Positions 1 through 7,767 of a stretch of 64,000 nt of DNA are shown one piece after another (position 1 is the stretch's first letter; each line of letters begins with the position of its first letter). The stretch lies in assembly GCF_018403225.1 (NCBI RefSeq), contig NZ_BOSG01000001.1, positions 372,001-436,000 of the forward strand, read 5' to 3'. Source of the stretch: Paenibacillus sp. J23TS9. Its GTDB lineage: Bacteria; Bacillota; Bacilli; Paenibacillales; Paenibacillaceae. The notes beneath the pieces are model-generated. The model was not told where the DNA came from and ran no database searches. It saw only the letters and a program-made list of their open reading frames with translations. A program made the position numbers and the translations under genes.

Positions 1-1
1 G

Positions 2-394
2 GATCGTACCCTGCAAAAACCGCTTGTCATCGCTGTAACCCAATTAACCAGTACAGGACAGGATGTGCTTAATCAGGAGATTGGCATCCCAGGAACCGTG
101 AAGGATGCAGTCATACGTTATGCGGAACTGACAAAAGCCGCAGGTTTGGACGGTGTGGTGGCTTCTGCAATGGAATCCAGCGACATCGCCAGCGTCTGCG
201 GTGCGGATTTTGTTACCGTGACACCGGGTATCCGGCCGGCAGGAAGCGACCAGGGCGATCAGAAGCGTGTTCTAACGCCTGGAGAAGCCATCCGTAACGG
301 CAGCAGCTACATTGTTGTTGGAAGGCCAATTACGGCCGCTGAGAAGCCGAGAGCCGCTGCAGAACAAATCATTAAGGAGATGATGGAAGCATGA
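2..394 (+). CDS. pyrF: Orotidine 5'-phosphate decarboxylase, C-terminal part
   Basis: The window opens inside this gene; 130 residues remain of a family that is usually about 235-240. It decarboxylates OMP to UMP, the last step of de novo pyrimidine synthesis. The visible part has the C-terminal phosphate-binding loop (VTPGIRPAG) and the VVGRPI strand of this TIM barrel. Its stop overlaps the pyrE start in an ATGA arrangement, so the two are translationally coupled at the end of a pyr operon whose earlier genes lie outside the window. The frame is open from base 2; a GTG at 65 is internal, not the start. Confidence 0.95.
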   Translation, partial: DRTLQKPLVIAVTQLTSTGQDVLNQEIGIPGTVKDAVIRYAELTKAAGLDGVVASAMESSDIASVCGADFVTVTPGIRPAGSDQGDQKRVLTPGEAIRNGSSYIVVGRPITAAEKPRAAAEQIIKEMMEA

Positions 395-1032
395 CGAAAC
401 TAGCAGAAATCCCTGGGCAAATCGCAGCATATTTGCTGCAGATCGAAGCGGTGGCGCTGCGTCCGAAGCAGCCTTTTACATGGACATCCGGAATAAAATC
501 CCCGATCTATTGTGATAACCGGCTTACGATGTCTTATCCGGAAATCCGGGAATATATCGCAGAATCGTTTGCTGCGGTCATCCGTGAGCAGTATCCTGAT
601 ACCGAAGTGATTGCCGGAACGGCAACTGCAGGTATCCCCCATGCCGCATGGGTAGCGCAGAAGCTGAACCTGCCGATGGCGTACATTCGCGACAAAGCGA
701 AAGGCCATGGCAAAGAAAATCAGATCGAGGGCATCATTAAACCGGGACAAAAAGTGATCGTTATCGAAGATTTAATCTCAACGGGTGGCAGCTCGATCAA
801 AGCCGCTCTTGCGGTCAAAGACGTGGGAGCCGAGCCGCAGGCTGTACTCGCGATTTTCAGTTATCAGCTGGACAAGGCTATACAAGCTTTCAATGAAGCG
901 GGAATCCCGCTCCAGAGCTTGTCTAACTACACAGCACTGATGGATGTGGCTTTGGAACAGGGCACTATCGAAAAAGATGATGTACAGACGCTCAAAGCGT
1001 GGAGAGAAGATCCTTCTTCATACGGCGTATAA
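391..1032 (+). CDS. pyrE: Orotate phosphoribosyltransferase
   Basis: Converts orotate and PRPP to OMP in the cytoplasm. The 213-residue length fits the family. The PRPP-binding motif VIVIEDLISTGGSS lies at residues 122-135, and the flexible catalytic-loop region with the lysines of DKAKGHGKE is at 101-109. The ATG overlaps the pyrF stop by four bases. A strong intrinsic terminator 13 bases after the stop marks this as the last gene of the pyr operon. Regulation by PyrR would act upstream, outside the window. Confidence 0.96.
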   Translation: MTKLAEIPGQIAAYLLQIEAVALRPKQPFTWTSGIKSPIYCDNRLTMSYPEIREYIAESFAAVIREQYPDTEVIAGTATAGIPHAAWVAQKLNLPMAYIRDKAKGHGKENQIEGIIKPGQKVIVIEDLISTGGSSIKAALAVKDVGAEPQAVLAIFSYQLDKAIQAFNEAGIPLQSLSNYTALMDVALEQGTIEKDDVQTLKAWREDPSSYGV

Positions 1033-1044
1033 TATCAGTAAATC

Positions 1045-1072
1045 AAAAAGCAGCCCTCGGGCTGCTTTTTTA
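1045..1072. terminator. Rho-independent terminator, bidirectional
   Basis: An 8-bp perfect stem AGCAGCCC/GGGCTGCT with a two-base loop is flanked by AAAA on the left and TTTTTT on the right. It closes the pyr operon, and the A-run on the other side lets it also serve the convergent YitT-family gene. Confidence 0.9.
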
Positions 1073-1103
1073 CTTTTCCTATGGAACTAGGAAATGCCTG
1101 CTT

Positions 1104-1970
1104 TTAGTGAATCGCGCTTTTCTCGAAATTACCGCCAAGTACGTCTGACACATGCTCAATCGCAATAAAGGCTTTCGGATCAATTTCATGCACGACGGAC
1201 TTCAGCTTGGCCAGTTCAAGCCTTGTAACGACGCAAAAGATCATCTGTGTATCTTCTCCGGAATAGCCACCCCGTGCGTAAATGAAGGTCGTGCTGCGTC
1301 CGAGGCGGTCCTGGATCGTTTGAGAGATCTCTTCATACTCGCCGGAAATGATCGTGACGGATTTGGACTCATTGAGACCCTCTACGACGATATCCATAAC
1401 CTTCGAGGCCATGTAGTATGTGAAGATCGAGTACATTGCAGAATCCCATCCAAACACAAACCCTGCGATGATAAAAATGAATACGTTCATGACCATAATG
1501 ATCTGGCCTACCGGCATACGGGTTTTTTTGGAGAGCAAAATCGCGACAATTTCAGTTCCGTCCAGCGAGCCGCCAAAACGTATCACCAGGCCGACGCCAA
1601 GACCCAGAATCAGACCGCCGAACAATACGGCAAGTATTTTTTCATTGGTAAAGGGACTGACATGATGCAGGAGCTGTGTCGTGACTGACATGACAATGAT
1701 TCCGTACAATGTGGAAAATGCAAAGGTTTTACCGATTTGCTTGTAGCCCAAGAATAGAAAGGGGAGGTTGATGACAAAGAGGAAGATCCCGAGAGGGAGT
1801 GCGGTGATTTTGGATAATACAATAGATATACCCGTGATGCCTCCATCAATGATGTCATTCGGTACGAGAAAAACCTCGAGCGCAACTGCCATTAATATCG
1901 CCCCGGCCGTAATAAAAATAAACTTCTTCAGTAATTCGACGGGGGAGAGTTTCCTGTGTGTTTTTGCCAT
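1104..1970 (-). CDS. YitT family membrane protein (DUF161/DUF2179)
   Basis: A 288-residue integral membrane protein. After a short basic N-terminus (MAKTHRKLS) come five or six hydrophobic segments, then a soluble C-terminal DUF2179 domain (roughly residues 205-285) with the family's GGYSGEDTQMIFCVV stretch. The family is widespread in Bacillota and its transport or signalling role is unclear. I start at the ATG at 1970 because GAGGAA sits 6-12 bases upstream; a longer frame to 2045 adds a hydrophobic stretch without a ribosome site. Monocistronic, convergent with pyrE. Confidence 0.88.
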   Translation of the reverse strand: MAKTHRKLSPVELLKKFIFITAGAILMAVALEVFLVPNDIIDGGITGISIVLSKITALPLGIFLFVINLPFLFLGYKQIGKTFAFSTLYGIIVMSVTTQLLHHVSPFTNEKILAVLFGGLILGLGVGLVIRFGGSLDGTEIVAILLSKKTRMPVGQIIMVMNVFIFIIAGFVFGWDSAMYSIFTYYMASKVMDIVVEGLNESKSVTIISGEYEEISQTIQDRLGRSTTFIYARGGYSGEDTQMIFCVVTRLELAKLKSVVHEIDPKAFIAIEHVSDVLGGNFEKSAIH

Positions 1971-2130
1971 GCAGATTCCTCGCTTCCAGAGTTTGATGTT
2001 AAACAACTTAGTTAATATTATAAAATAATTTAGAAATAATCTCAAAGTTTATGGGAAAATGCATGATGACTGCACCTTCAGGCAACAATATCCAAGACAT
2101 CCTATATCATGCCGGGAAGGAGAAGTAATC

Positions 2131-2295
2131 ATGCAATGGATCTATTTCAGCAAGCTGTATAAGACAAAATTTCAGGCGGGGTGCTTGGCAAAAAGGCTGG
2201 AGCAGAATGGTTGGATTTACGGATATGATGACCCTCATTTGGTTGAAATTTTCCGTTCGCGCAAGGGAAGATACGGAGTTCGCTTTATTCCATAA
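2131..2295 (+). CDS. Small hypothetical protein (54 aa)
   Basis: A short protein rich in aromatic and basic residues, starting MQWIYFSKLYKTKFQAG. AAGGAGAAG precedes the ATG at a good distance, so I prefer this to the longer frame from 2059. I do not recognise the family. The tRNA promoter begins only 8 bases after its stop and there is no terminator between, so some readthrough into the tRNAs is possible. Confidence 0.6.
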   Translation: MQWIYFSKLYKTKFQAGCLAKRLEQNGWIYGYDDPHLVEIFRSRKGRYGVRFIP

Positions 2296-2303
2296 AAAAA
2301 GAC

Positions 2304-2333
2304 TTGACGTAAAGTGCATTTATGCTGTATATT
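2304..2333 (+). promoter_or_regulatory. Sigma-A promoter of the tRNA cluster
   Basis: TTGACG, an 18-base spacer and TATATT, about 34 bases before the first tRNA. It is the obvious promoter for the three tRNAs that follow. Confidence 0.7.
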
Positions 2334-2366
2334 AATTCTTGTCGCTAATTTGTTACTGACTAATGA

Positions 2367-2447
<81 letters not shown>

Positions 2448-2483
2448 AACTGCCATTATTTTGATCGATAACATATTTGATCA

Positions 2484-2560
2484 GGGCCCTTAGCTCAGTT
2501 GGTTAGAGCGGTCGGCTCATAACCGATTGGTCGGGGGTTCGAGTCCCTCAGGGCCCACCA
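2484..2560 (+). tRNA. tRNA-Ile2 (CAT, expected lysidine)
   Basis: A 77-nt cloverleaf, CCA encoded, anticodon CAT at 2518-2520. The acceptor stem is GGGCCCT/AGGGCCC, C1/A72 is absent and the loop is CTCATAA rather than the TTCATAC of elongator Met. This resembles the minor isoleucine tRNA whose C34 is changed to lysidine by TilS so that it reads AUA. Elongator tRNA-Met is the alternative. Confidence 0.75.
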
Positions 2561-2581
2561 TATAAGAATTCATGCGTATTT

Positions 2582-2667
2582 GCCGGGGTGGCGGAATTGG
2601 CAGACGCACAGGACTTAAAATCCTGCGGTAGGTGACTACCGTACCGGTTCGATCCCGGTCCTCGGCA
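2582..2667 (+). tRNA. tRNA-Leu (TAA), copy 1
   Basis: An 86-nt class II tRNA with a long variable arm (stem CGGTAG/CTACCG). The anticodon TAA is at 2616-2618 in a CTTAAAA loop. CCA is not encoded. It differs from the copy at 3664 by one base in the variable arm. Confidence 0.96.
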
Positions 2668-2716
2668 TACTTAAGCTTCTGCGTATATCGTAGAGGTAAC
2701 ATCAGTACATAAGAAG

Positions 2717-2755
2717 AAGTCCTGCATGGTTAAAAGCCATGCAGGGCTTTTTTCA
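2717..2755 (+). terminator. Terminator of the tRNA cluster
   Basis: A 9-bp perfect stem CCTGCATGG/CCATGCAGG followed by TTTTTT, about 50 bases after tRNA-Leu copy 1. Confidence 0.88.
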
Positions 2756-2825
2756 TATATAACGAAGAAGATGTGGTAGATATTCATTCAAGGCAGAGAT
2801 GCTCTGATTCGATTATTGTTTGTAA

Positions 2826-2843
2826 TATACCCAAAGGGGGTAC
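2826..2843 (+). promoter_or_regulatory. CsoR-like operator before ydhK
   Basis: The sequence TACCCAAAGGGGGTA (2828-2842) has TACCC/GGGTA arms around a 5-base centre. It matches the GC-rich palindrome type bound by copper-sensing CsoR repressors. It lies about 45 bases before the YdhK-family start, downstream of a TTGTTT hexamer (2816-2821), where a repressor would cover the promoter. No csoR gene is present in the window. Confidence 0.6.
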
Positions 2844-2887
2844 ACTATATATACAGACATTAATTTATTTGTGAGGAGTGTTTTAGG

Positions 2888-3457
2888 ATGAAAAAACAGC
2901 TTGTAATGCTCGGTGCCGCTGCCATGATTGCTTTAGGTGGATGCGGAGACCAAGCAGATAAGAATAATACGGCACAGGAGGACAGCGCAACCATGAGTAA
3001 TTCGGACATGAATCATTCAGATATGAACCATTCGGGTTCGGGTGAAGTTCCTCAAGGATTAAAGAATGCATCGAATCCCGCTTTTAAAGTTGGGTCACAG
3101 GCTGTAATTCAGGCAGATCATATGCCAGGCATGAAAGGCGCTACCGCAACGATTGCTGGAGCCTATGACACGACAGCTTATGCCGTTACCTATACGCCAA
3201 CGACAGGCGGAGATCCGGTCAAAAACCATAAATGGGTAATTCATGAAGAACTGAAAGATGCGGGCGAGCAGCCATATGAAGTAGGAGCGAAGGTTGTCCT
3301 GGAAGCAGACCATATGAAGGGGATGAAGGGCGCAGATGCTACCATCGAATCCGCTAAACATACGACGGTCTATATGGTGGATTATACGCCATCAACAGGT
3401 GGAGAACCGGTTAAAAATCATAAATGGGTGACGGAAGATGAACTCACGGCTAAATAA
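2888..3457 (+). CDS. YdhK-family lipoprotein with two DUF1541 repeats
   Basis: A 189-residue secreted lipoprotein: signal peptide with the lipobox ALGGC (Cys19), then a linker rich in Met, Asp, His and Ser (repeats of NHSDM type), then two copies of the DUF1541 unit (about residues 66-120 and 131-186). Each repeat carries an ADHMxGMKGA motif and ends in PVKNHKWV. Related lipoproteins, such as CopL of Staphylococcus aureus, bind copper at the cell surface. The Met/His-rich motifs and the CsoR-like operator upstream support a copper role here, which is an inference. Monocistronic with GAGGAG ribosome site. Confidence 0.88.
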   Translation: MKKQLVMLGAAAMIALGGCGDQADKNNTAQEDSATMSNSDMNHSDMNHSGSGEVPQGLKNASNPAFKVGSQAVIQADHMPGMKGATATIAGAYDTTAYAVTYTPTTGGDPVKNHKWVIHEELKDAGEQPYEVGAKVVLEADHMKGMKGADATIESAKHTTVYMVDYTPSTGGEPVKNHKWVTEDELTAK

Positions 3458-3461
3458 TAGA

Positions 3462-3500
3462 AGGAAGGAGCCTCCGAAGCTGGGGGCTTTTCCTTGTTTA
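3462..3500 (+). terminator. Probable terminator after ydhK-like gene
   Basis: AAGGAGCCTCC pairs with GGGGGCTTTTCCTT around a short loop just after the stop. The T-run is interrupted, so confidence is moderate. Confidence 0.5.
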
Positions 3501-3663
3501 TAAGCCTTTGAACGTAGAGAAGGAAAAAGTGCTTGCAGGCAGAGGACAAACATGGTAAATTACTCTTTGTGTTTATCGCTCAGGATTCATAGATTTGAAG
3601 ATATGATTTCATTGCATTTAATATTCATTTATGCGGAATCTATGAGGTTTCCACAGTCTGCGA

Positions 3664-3749
3664 GCCGGGGTGGCGGAATTGGCAGACGCACAGGACTTAA
3701 AATCCTGCGGTAGGTGACTATCGTACCGGTTCGATCCCGGTCCTCGGCA
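3664..3749 (+). tRNA. tRNA-Leu (TAA), copy 2
   Basis: An 86-nt near copy of the tRNA at 2582, anticodon TAA at 3698-3700, no CCA encoded. The single difference is C to T at 3721, which turns a G-C pair of the variable arm into G-U. A weak upstream promoter candidate is TTGCAG (3533-3538), 17 bases, TAAATT (3556-3561). Confidence 0.95.
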
Positions 3750-3766
3750 TATCAAGCAATACATAT

Positions 3767-3804
3767 AAAAAGTCCGGATCACTCATGTGCCGGGCTTTTT
3801 ATTT
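3767..3804 (+). terminator. Terminator after tRNA-Leu copy 2
   Basis: AAAAAGTCCGG pairs with CCGGGCTTTTT around a 12-base loop, followed by further T residues. Confidence 0.8.
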
Positions 3805-3907
3805 TTGCCGGTCCATTCCGAGATGAAGCAGCAGCATTCCCGGCTGGGTTGGAACCTGGCTATAGGTTAATATAATAGAGAAGACACCGGAGAGGAGATT
3901 GGAAAAG

Positions 3908-4579
3908 ATGTTTGATAATGATTGGGATGAGCAGCTACAGGAGGAAGTGGAAAAGCCGTATTTTAATGAGCTGCGCTATGCGCTGGCCAAGGAATATAAA
4001 TTACATACGGTTTATCCCTCCAAGGAGAATTTATTTCAGGCACTTAAACTTACTTCCTATGAACATACCAAAGTCGTTATATTAGGGCAGGATCCCTATC
4101 ACGGACCGGGACAGGCGCATGGGCTGAGCTTTTCCGTGCTGCCGGGCGTAAGGATACCACCTTCATTAAGTAATATCTATAAAGAGCTGCACAGCGATCT
4201 GGGAGTGCCTATTCCGAACAACGGTTATTTGGTTCCTTGGGCTGAGCAGGGAGTTTTGCTGCTCAATACCGTATTAACCGTCCGCGACGGACAAGCCAAC
4301 TCTCATAAGGGTTTGGGCTGGGAGCGTTTTACGGATGCAGTGATCGAAAAGCTGAACGAACGTGATCAGCCTGTTGTTTTCATTTTATGGGGAAGCCATG
4401 CCCAGAAAAAAGGTGCCTTCATCAATCGTAGCAAGCATCTGGTGCTGGAGTCTGTGCATCCGAGCCCATTATCGGTGCACCGCGGTTTTTACGGCAGCAA
4501 ACCTTTTTCCAAAACGAATGCGTTTCTGGAGTCACATGGGATGAAGCCCATCGACTGGTCGATTCCTAATATTTCATAA
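3908..4579 (+). CDS. ung: Uracil-DNA glycosylase, family 1
   Basis: Removes uracil from DNA to start base-excision repair. The 223-residue protein has the water-activating loop GQDPYHG (residues 60-66, catalytic Asp62), the [10 protein letters not shown] strand and the [11 protein letters not shown] intercalation loop near the C-terminus. I chose the ATG at 3908 because GAGGAG ends 10 bases upstream; the in-frame TTG at 3899 is only one base from that ribosome site. Monocistronic, closed by a strong terminator shared with the convergent permease gene. Confidence 0.96.
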   Translation: MFDNDWDEQLQEEVEKPYFNELRYALAKEYKLHTVYPSKENLFQALKLTSYEHTKVVILGQDPYHGPGQAHGLSFSVLPGVRIPPSLSNIYKELHSDLGVPIPNNGYLVPWAEQGVLLLNTVLTVRDGQANSHKGLGWERFTDAVIEKLNERDQPVVFILWGSHAQKKGAFINRSKHLVLESVHPSPLSVHRGFYGSKPFSKTNAFLESHGMKPIDWSIPNIS

Positions 4580-4584
4580 CATAC

Positions 4585-4614
4585 GAAAAGGCGGGCCGCG
4601 GCCCGCCTTTTTTA
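4585..4614. terminator. Bidirectional terminator, ung / AI-2E permease
   Basis: GGCGGGCC/GGCCCGCC perfect 8-bp stem with a two-base loop, TTTTTT on the right and AAAA on the left. The stop codon of the minus-strand permease (4612-4614) lies inside the plus-strand T-run. Confidence 0.92.
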
Positions 4615-5694
4615 TTCCATCATGTCATCTATTTTCTCCGACAGAAAAAGGTTGTAGATTCGTACTATGATGATTTTGGCGACCATATAGACTGGAATGG
4701 CCAGAATGACGCCGAGAATACCGGATATGTCGCCGCCGATCAGGAGCAGCACAATTGTTGTCAGCGGATGAATGTCCAGCTGTTTTCCGTAAATGATCGG
4801 GGTAAGCAGGTTATCCTGAATTTGCTGGGCTACAACGATGACCACAAGCGACCATATGGCGACCGAGGGAGAATCAATGAAGCCGACGATAACGACCGGC
4901 ACCGCAGCGATAATGGCTCCAACATACGGGATCAGGTTAAGTACGATGGAGATAAGCGCAAGAAGCAGCGAATAAGGCAGACCGATAATTAAAAAGCCAA
5001 TATACATCAGCACGCCAAGAATAATATTCAATAGGACGCGGCCAACAATAAAATTGCTCAGCGCCGAGTCAATTTCTCCCAGGGCTTCATGGCCTTCCTT
5101 ACGGTATTTGCGCGGCAGTAGATGAAGTAGGATGGGCATCAGCTTGCTGCTTTCCTTCAGCATGTAATACAGCACGATGGGCACGGTTGCGATGATGACA
5201 ACGACATTGGATACCACCGAAATGAAGTTCGATACGGAATTGGTCACGGTGGTAATTAATTTGTTGAGATATTCGCTGACCCGGGCGGTCAGATCGGATT
5301 CACTCGGAATCATTTTGGAGATGAAGTGGTTTTGCTGTAGCTTCTCGAATTGCTTTTGCAGACCCTCTACAAAATATGGGGCATTCTCGGCAAAATTAAT
5401 GAGCTGCTCACGCAGCGTTGGCCATACGAGAATCGAGAACAGGACAATCAGTCCTGCAAAAACCAGATAAATCAACAGAATGGAGATCGGTCGCGGCCAG
5501 CGGTGCTTTTCCAAAAAATTCACGACCGGACGAAGCAGATAATACATAAACCCAGCGAGCATCACCGGAACGATCATGATATTAAACAGTAAAACCACCG
5601 GATTAAAAATAAAACTCACCTTAGAACCCAGATAAATAATCAACAGTGCGAAGATTATCCCCAGGCATGTTCGAAAATATTTGTTCTGCAGCAA
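4612..5694 (-). CDS. AI-2E family transporter (UPF0118)
   Basis: A 360-residue polytopic membrane protein with about eight hydrophobic segments: two pairs at the N-terminus, a soluble region around residues 100-150, then a dense C-terminal block. The segment NLIPYVGAIIAAVPVVIVG and the QQIQDNLLTPIIYGK loop are hallmarks of this family (YueF/YubA/YrrI in B. subtilis). The name comes from E. coli TqsA; substrates in Bacillota are mostly unknown. The start is TTG at 5694, preceded by a GGGGGG stretch. Monocistronic. Confidence 0.9.
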   Translation of the reverse strand: MLQNKYFRTCLGIIFALLIIYLGSKVSFIFNPVVLLFNIMIVPVMLAGFMYYLLRPVVNFLEKHRWPRPISILLIYLVFAGLIVLFSILVWPTLREQLINFAENAPYFVEGLQKQFEKLQQNHFISKMIPSESDLTARVSEYLNKLITTVTNSVSNFISVVSNVVVIIATVPIVLYYMLKESSKLMPILLHLLPRKYRKEGHEALGEIDSALSNFIVGRVLLNIILGVLMYIGFLIIGLPYSLLLALISIVLNLIPYVGAIIAAVPVVIVGFIDSPSVAIWSLVVIVVAQQIQDNLLTPIIYGKQLDIHPLTTIVLLLIGGDISGILGVILAIPVYMVAKIIIVRIYNLFLSEKIDDMME

Positions 5695-5840
5695 ACGGAT
5701 CCCCCCAGCTTTTCTATGTACAACAATCTAAATTTTTTCTATATACCCCTTTAACCAATATGCAGGCCACTGATTCACCATGCCGGCTGTGAAATAAAGG
5801 CATATTTACATCATGGCCACAAAAATGGATTTACGTCCAA

Positions 5841-5868
5841 ACATATGGAGAACGTGCTTCATAAAATA
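5841..5868 (+). promoter_or_regulatory. Sigma-K-like promoter before yjcZ-type gene
   Basis: AC (5841-5842), 17 bases, CATAAAATA (5860-5868) matches the sigma-K pattern AC-N16/17-CATAnnnTA. It lies 32 bases before the start of a YjcZ-family spore gene, which fits mother-cell expression. Confidence 0.5.
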
Positions 5869-5900
5869 TGGATGAGTTTAGGGCGAAGGAGGGAATATCA

Positions 5901-6020
5901 ATGAGTGAAGTGGTAGGCGGCGCTGGTTACGGATTTCCTGGTGGAGCATTCGGTTCCACGGGAGCGATTCTGGTGCTCTTCATTCTCTTGGTCATCATCA
6001 CTCGCGCAATCATATATTAA
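5901..6020 (+). CDS. YjcZ family sporulation protein (39 aa)
   Basis: A tiny protein: a Gly-rich N-terminus (VVGGAGYGFPGGAFGST) then one hydrophobic segment (AILVLFILLVIITRAIIY). This layout is typical of the YjcZ family of small spore-associated membrane proteins. AAGGAGGG stands 7 bases before the ATG and a clear terminator follows. The sigma-K-like promoter upstream agrees with sporulation expression. Its length is below common gene-calling cutoffs. Confidence 0.85.
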   Translation: MSEVVGGAGYGFPGGAFGSTGAILVLFILLVIITRAIIY

Positions 6021-6033
6021 TGACTCGCAGCAT

Positions 6034-6069
6034 AAAACATCCTGGCGGATTCATGTCAGGATGTTTTTT
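6034..6069 (+). terminator. Terminator after yjcZ-type gene
   Basis: AACATCCTG/CAGGATGTT perfect 9-bp stem followed by TTTTTT. Confidence 0.9.
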
Positions 6070-6127
6070 ATGGCACCTGAAAGGTTTAACCTATTACATA
6101 AGGCGAATTCGAAAAGGAGGCTGCACG

Positions 6128-6601
6128 ATGAAACAAATCATTATGTGTGTGTATAGATCCCGACAGGATGCGGCGCTTGCTATTATCCAGCTGCTGGACA
6201 AGGGGTATAACAAAAAGGATATTTCTGTTCTGGGAAAAAATAAGAAGGAGCTATCGATGATCAGTCATGACACGGGGCTGAAAAAACCCGAGTCGGGCAA
6301 TGGGAATACGGGGTTGTTTGGAGAAATCAAAGATATGATTACCAGCATCGAGCTCCGTTCCGAGATTATATGGGTGACTGGACCTGCTGCTGCTAAGCTA
6401 GCCGGGGCGGAGATTGGAACAGTAACGGATGGTTTGGTTGTTGGCCTGATTGGACTTGGCATACCCAAGGAGGATGCGCAAAAATACGAGGACTTCCTAA
6501 TGGAGGATCATATCATCGTTATGATGGTGTGTGAACGGAGGGACGGCAGGGGGATCCGGGCAATTTTGGAGGAGCATCATGCGGTTGCGATTAATAAATA
6601 A
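6128..6601 (+). CDS. General stress protein 17M-like (YflT domain) protein
   Basis: A 157-residue cytoplasmic protein. The N-terminal half (MKQIIMCVYRSRQDAALAII) and the acidic/Gly-rich middle followed by GIPKEDAQKYEDFLMEDHII resemble proteins with the YflT/GSP17M domain, where an (alpha-beta) unit precedes a small-residue-rich helix and a 'GIPxxxAxxYE' motif. Such proteins are induced by general stress, but their activity is unknown. The start follows AGGAGG by 6 bases; longer in-frame starts at 6020 and 6053 run through the upstream terminator. Its last 11 bases overlap a small gene on the other strand. Confidence 0.65.
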   Translation: MKQIIMCVYRSRQDAALAIIQLLDKGYNKKDISVLGKNKKELSMISHDTGLKKPESGNGNTGLFGEIKDMITSIELRSEIIWVTGPAAAKLAGAEIGTVTDGLVVGLIGLGIPKEDAQKYEDFLMEDHIIVMMVCERRDGRGIRAILEEHHAVAINK

Positions 6602-6752
6602 TGCGGCGGTTTACCTGTACGGGTGTTCCATATAACAAGCTGAGCCGTCGTGCTTCTTCGGTTACTTGTGCAAGCATGGCATGCAGACGCTGGCTGATGG
6701 GACGAATCGTTTCTTTCACTTCTCCGTGTACGATAACATCAAAAACAATCAT
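6591..6752 (-). CDS. Small hypothetical protein (53 aa), tail-to-tail overlap
   Basis: A clean frame starting MIVFDVIVHGEVKETIRPIS and ending in NRRIIY. GAGGAGTG stands 7 bases before the ATG at 6752. The protein looks like a short beta strand followed by an amphipathic helix (QRLHAMLAQVTEEARRLSLL). I do not recognise it. The stop lies inside the last codons of the convergent stress-protein gene (11-base overlap). The base composition and ribosome site make it more credible than the plus-strand frame here. Confidence 0.65.
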   Translation of the reverse strand: MIVFDVIVHGEVKETIRPISQRLHAMLAQVTEEARRLSLLYGTPVQVNRRIIY

Positions 6753-6923
6753 GTCTTCACTCCTCAGTTCTATTTATTGTAATGACTACATTCATGATAA
6801 AATAGGGTTGTTAACAGGAGATGAAATGAAGCTTAGATTTATGTTAATTTTATAGTTAACACGGCTTTGACAAATGAGGAATATAATAGCTTTTGAGAAG
6901 GTACATAAGGGAGGCTGAGAGGT

Positions 6924-7658
6924 TTGGGAAACGTCATTAATTTTGCGCACAGGGGCTCATCCAAGATATGTCCCGAAAACACGATGGCGGCTTTTAAAAA
7001 AGCATTGGAGCAAGGTGCAACCGGCATTGAGACGGATGTGCAGCTCACAAAAGACGGCCAAATGGTGCTGATACATGATGAAACACTCGAGAGAACGACC
7101 AGCGGTACGGGCTGGGTGAAGGATCATGCCCTGCATGAGCTGAAGGACCTGGATGCAGGCAGCAAGTTCGATCCGGCTTTTCAAGATGAACAGATTCCAC
7201 TTTTGGATGAGCTTTTGGAGCTTGTCAAAGACAGTGGGACCATAATCAACATCGAGCTGAAAAATGGAGTCATTCTGTATGAAGGCTTAGAACAAAAGGT
7301 CATTGAACGTGTGAGAGATTTTAAAATGAGTGACCGTGTCATTATTTCCAGCTTTAATCACTACTCCCTCTTTCTTTGTAAAAAGCTTGCTCCTGAGATT
7401 CGTACCGGCATATTATACATGGAAGGCCTCTACGAGCCATGGGAATACGCTAAGACGCTACAGGCAGACGCTTTGCATGCATATCATTATGCGGTACTGC
7501 CAGAGTTTGTGGCGGGCGCTAAGGCCGCCGGGAAAGCCTATCATCCGTTTACCGTTAATGATGTAAAAGAGATGCAGCGGTTGCTCCAGGCTGGTGTGGA
7601 TGGCATCATTACCGATTATCCCGATCAGCTCGCGGCGCTGCTGACAGCGAAAGTATAA
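6924..7658 (+). CDS. Glycerophosphodiester phosphodiesterase
   Basis: A 244-residue cytoplasmic GDPD-family TIM barrel that hydrolyses glycerophosphodiesters to glycerol 3-phosphate and an alcohol. The catalytic signature is visible: HRG at residues 9-11 with PENT (17-20), the metal-binding ExD (ETD) near residue 37, and LIHDETLERTT with the second catalytic His near residue 51. The start is TTG at 6924 after GGGAGG. There is no signal peptide, so it is a UgpQ-like cytoplasmic form rather than secreted GlpQ. Monocistronic. Confidence 0.92.
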   Translation: MGNVINFAHRGSSKICPENTMAAFKKALEQGATGIETDVQLTKDGQMVLIHDETLERTTSGTGWVKDHALHELKDLDAGSKFDPAFQDEQIPLLDELLELVKDSGTIINIELKNGVILYEGLEQKVIERVRDFKMSDRVIISSFNHYSLFLCKKLAPEIRTGILYMEGLYEPWEYAKTLQADALHAYHYAVLPEFVAGAKAAGKAYHPFTVNDVKEMQRLLQAGVDGIITDYPDQLAALLTAKV

Positions 7659-7671
7659 AAGAATAATTTAT

Positions 7672-7712
7672 AAAAAATAAACCGGGCCTGCATTCAGGCC
7701 TGGTTTATTTGT
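7672..7712. terminator. Terminator, GDPD gene and convergent small gene
   Basis: AAATAAACCGGGCCTG pairs with CAGGCCTGGTTTATTT around a 4-base loop. The A/T-rich flanks let it act in both directions, between the GDPD gene and the 57-residue gene on the minus strand. Confidence 0.85.
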
Positions 7713-7767
7713 GTATCGCTTGAAGTGCTTTGCAAGCAGTAATGAAGAAGAACATCTGTATTCAGTA

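Noticed and set aside
6601..6855. 84-residue plus-strand frame
   Set aside because: No ribosome site, odd composition, and a better supported gene lies on the other strand.
6867..6887. TTGACA and TATAAT before the GDPD gene
   Set aside because: Both hexamers are perfect but only 9 bases apart, far from the 16-18 needed, so they do not form one promoter.
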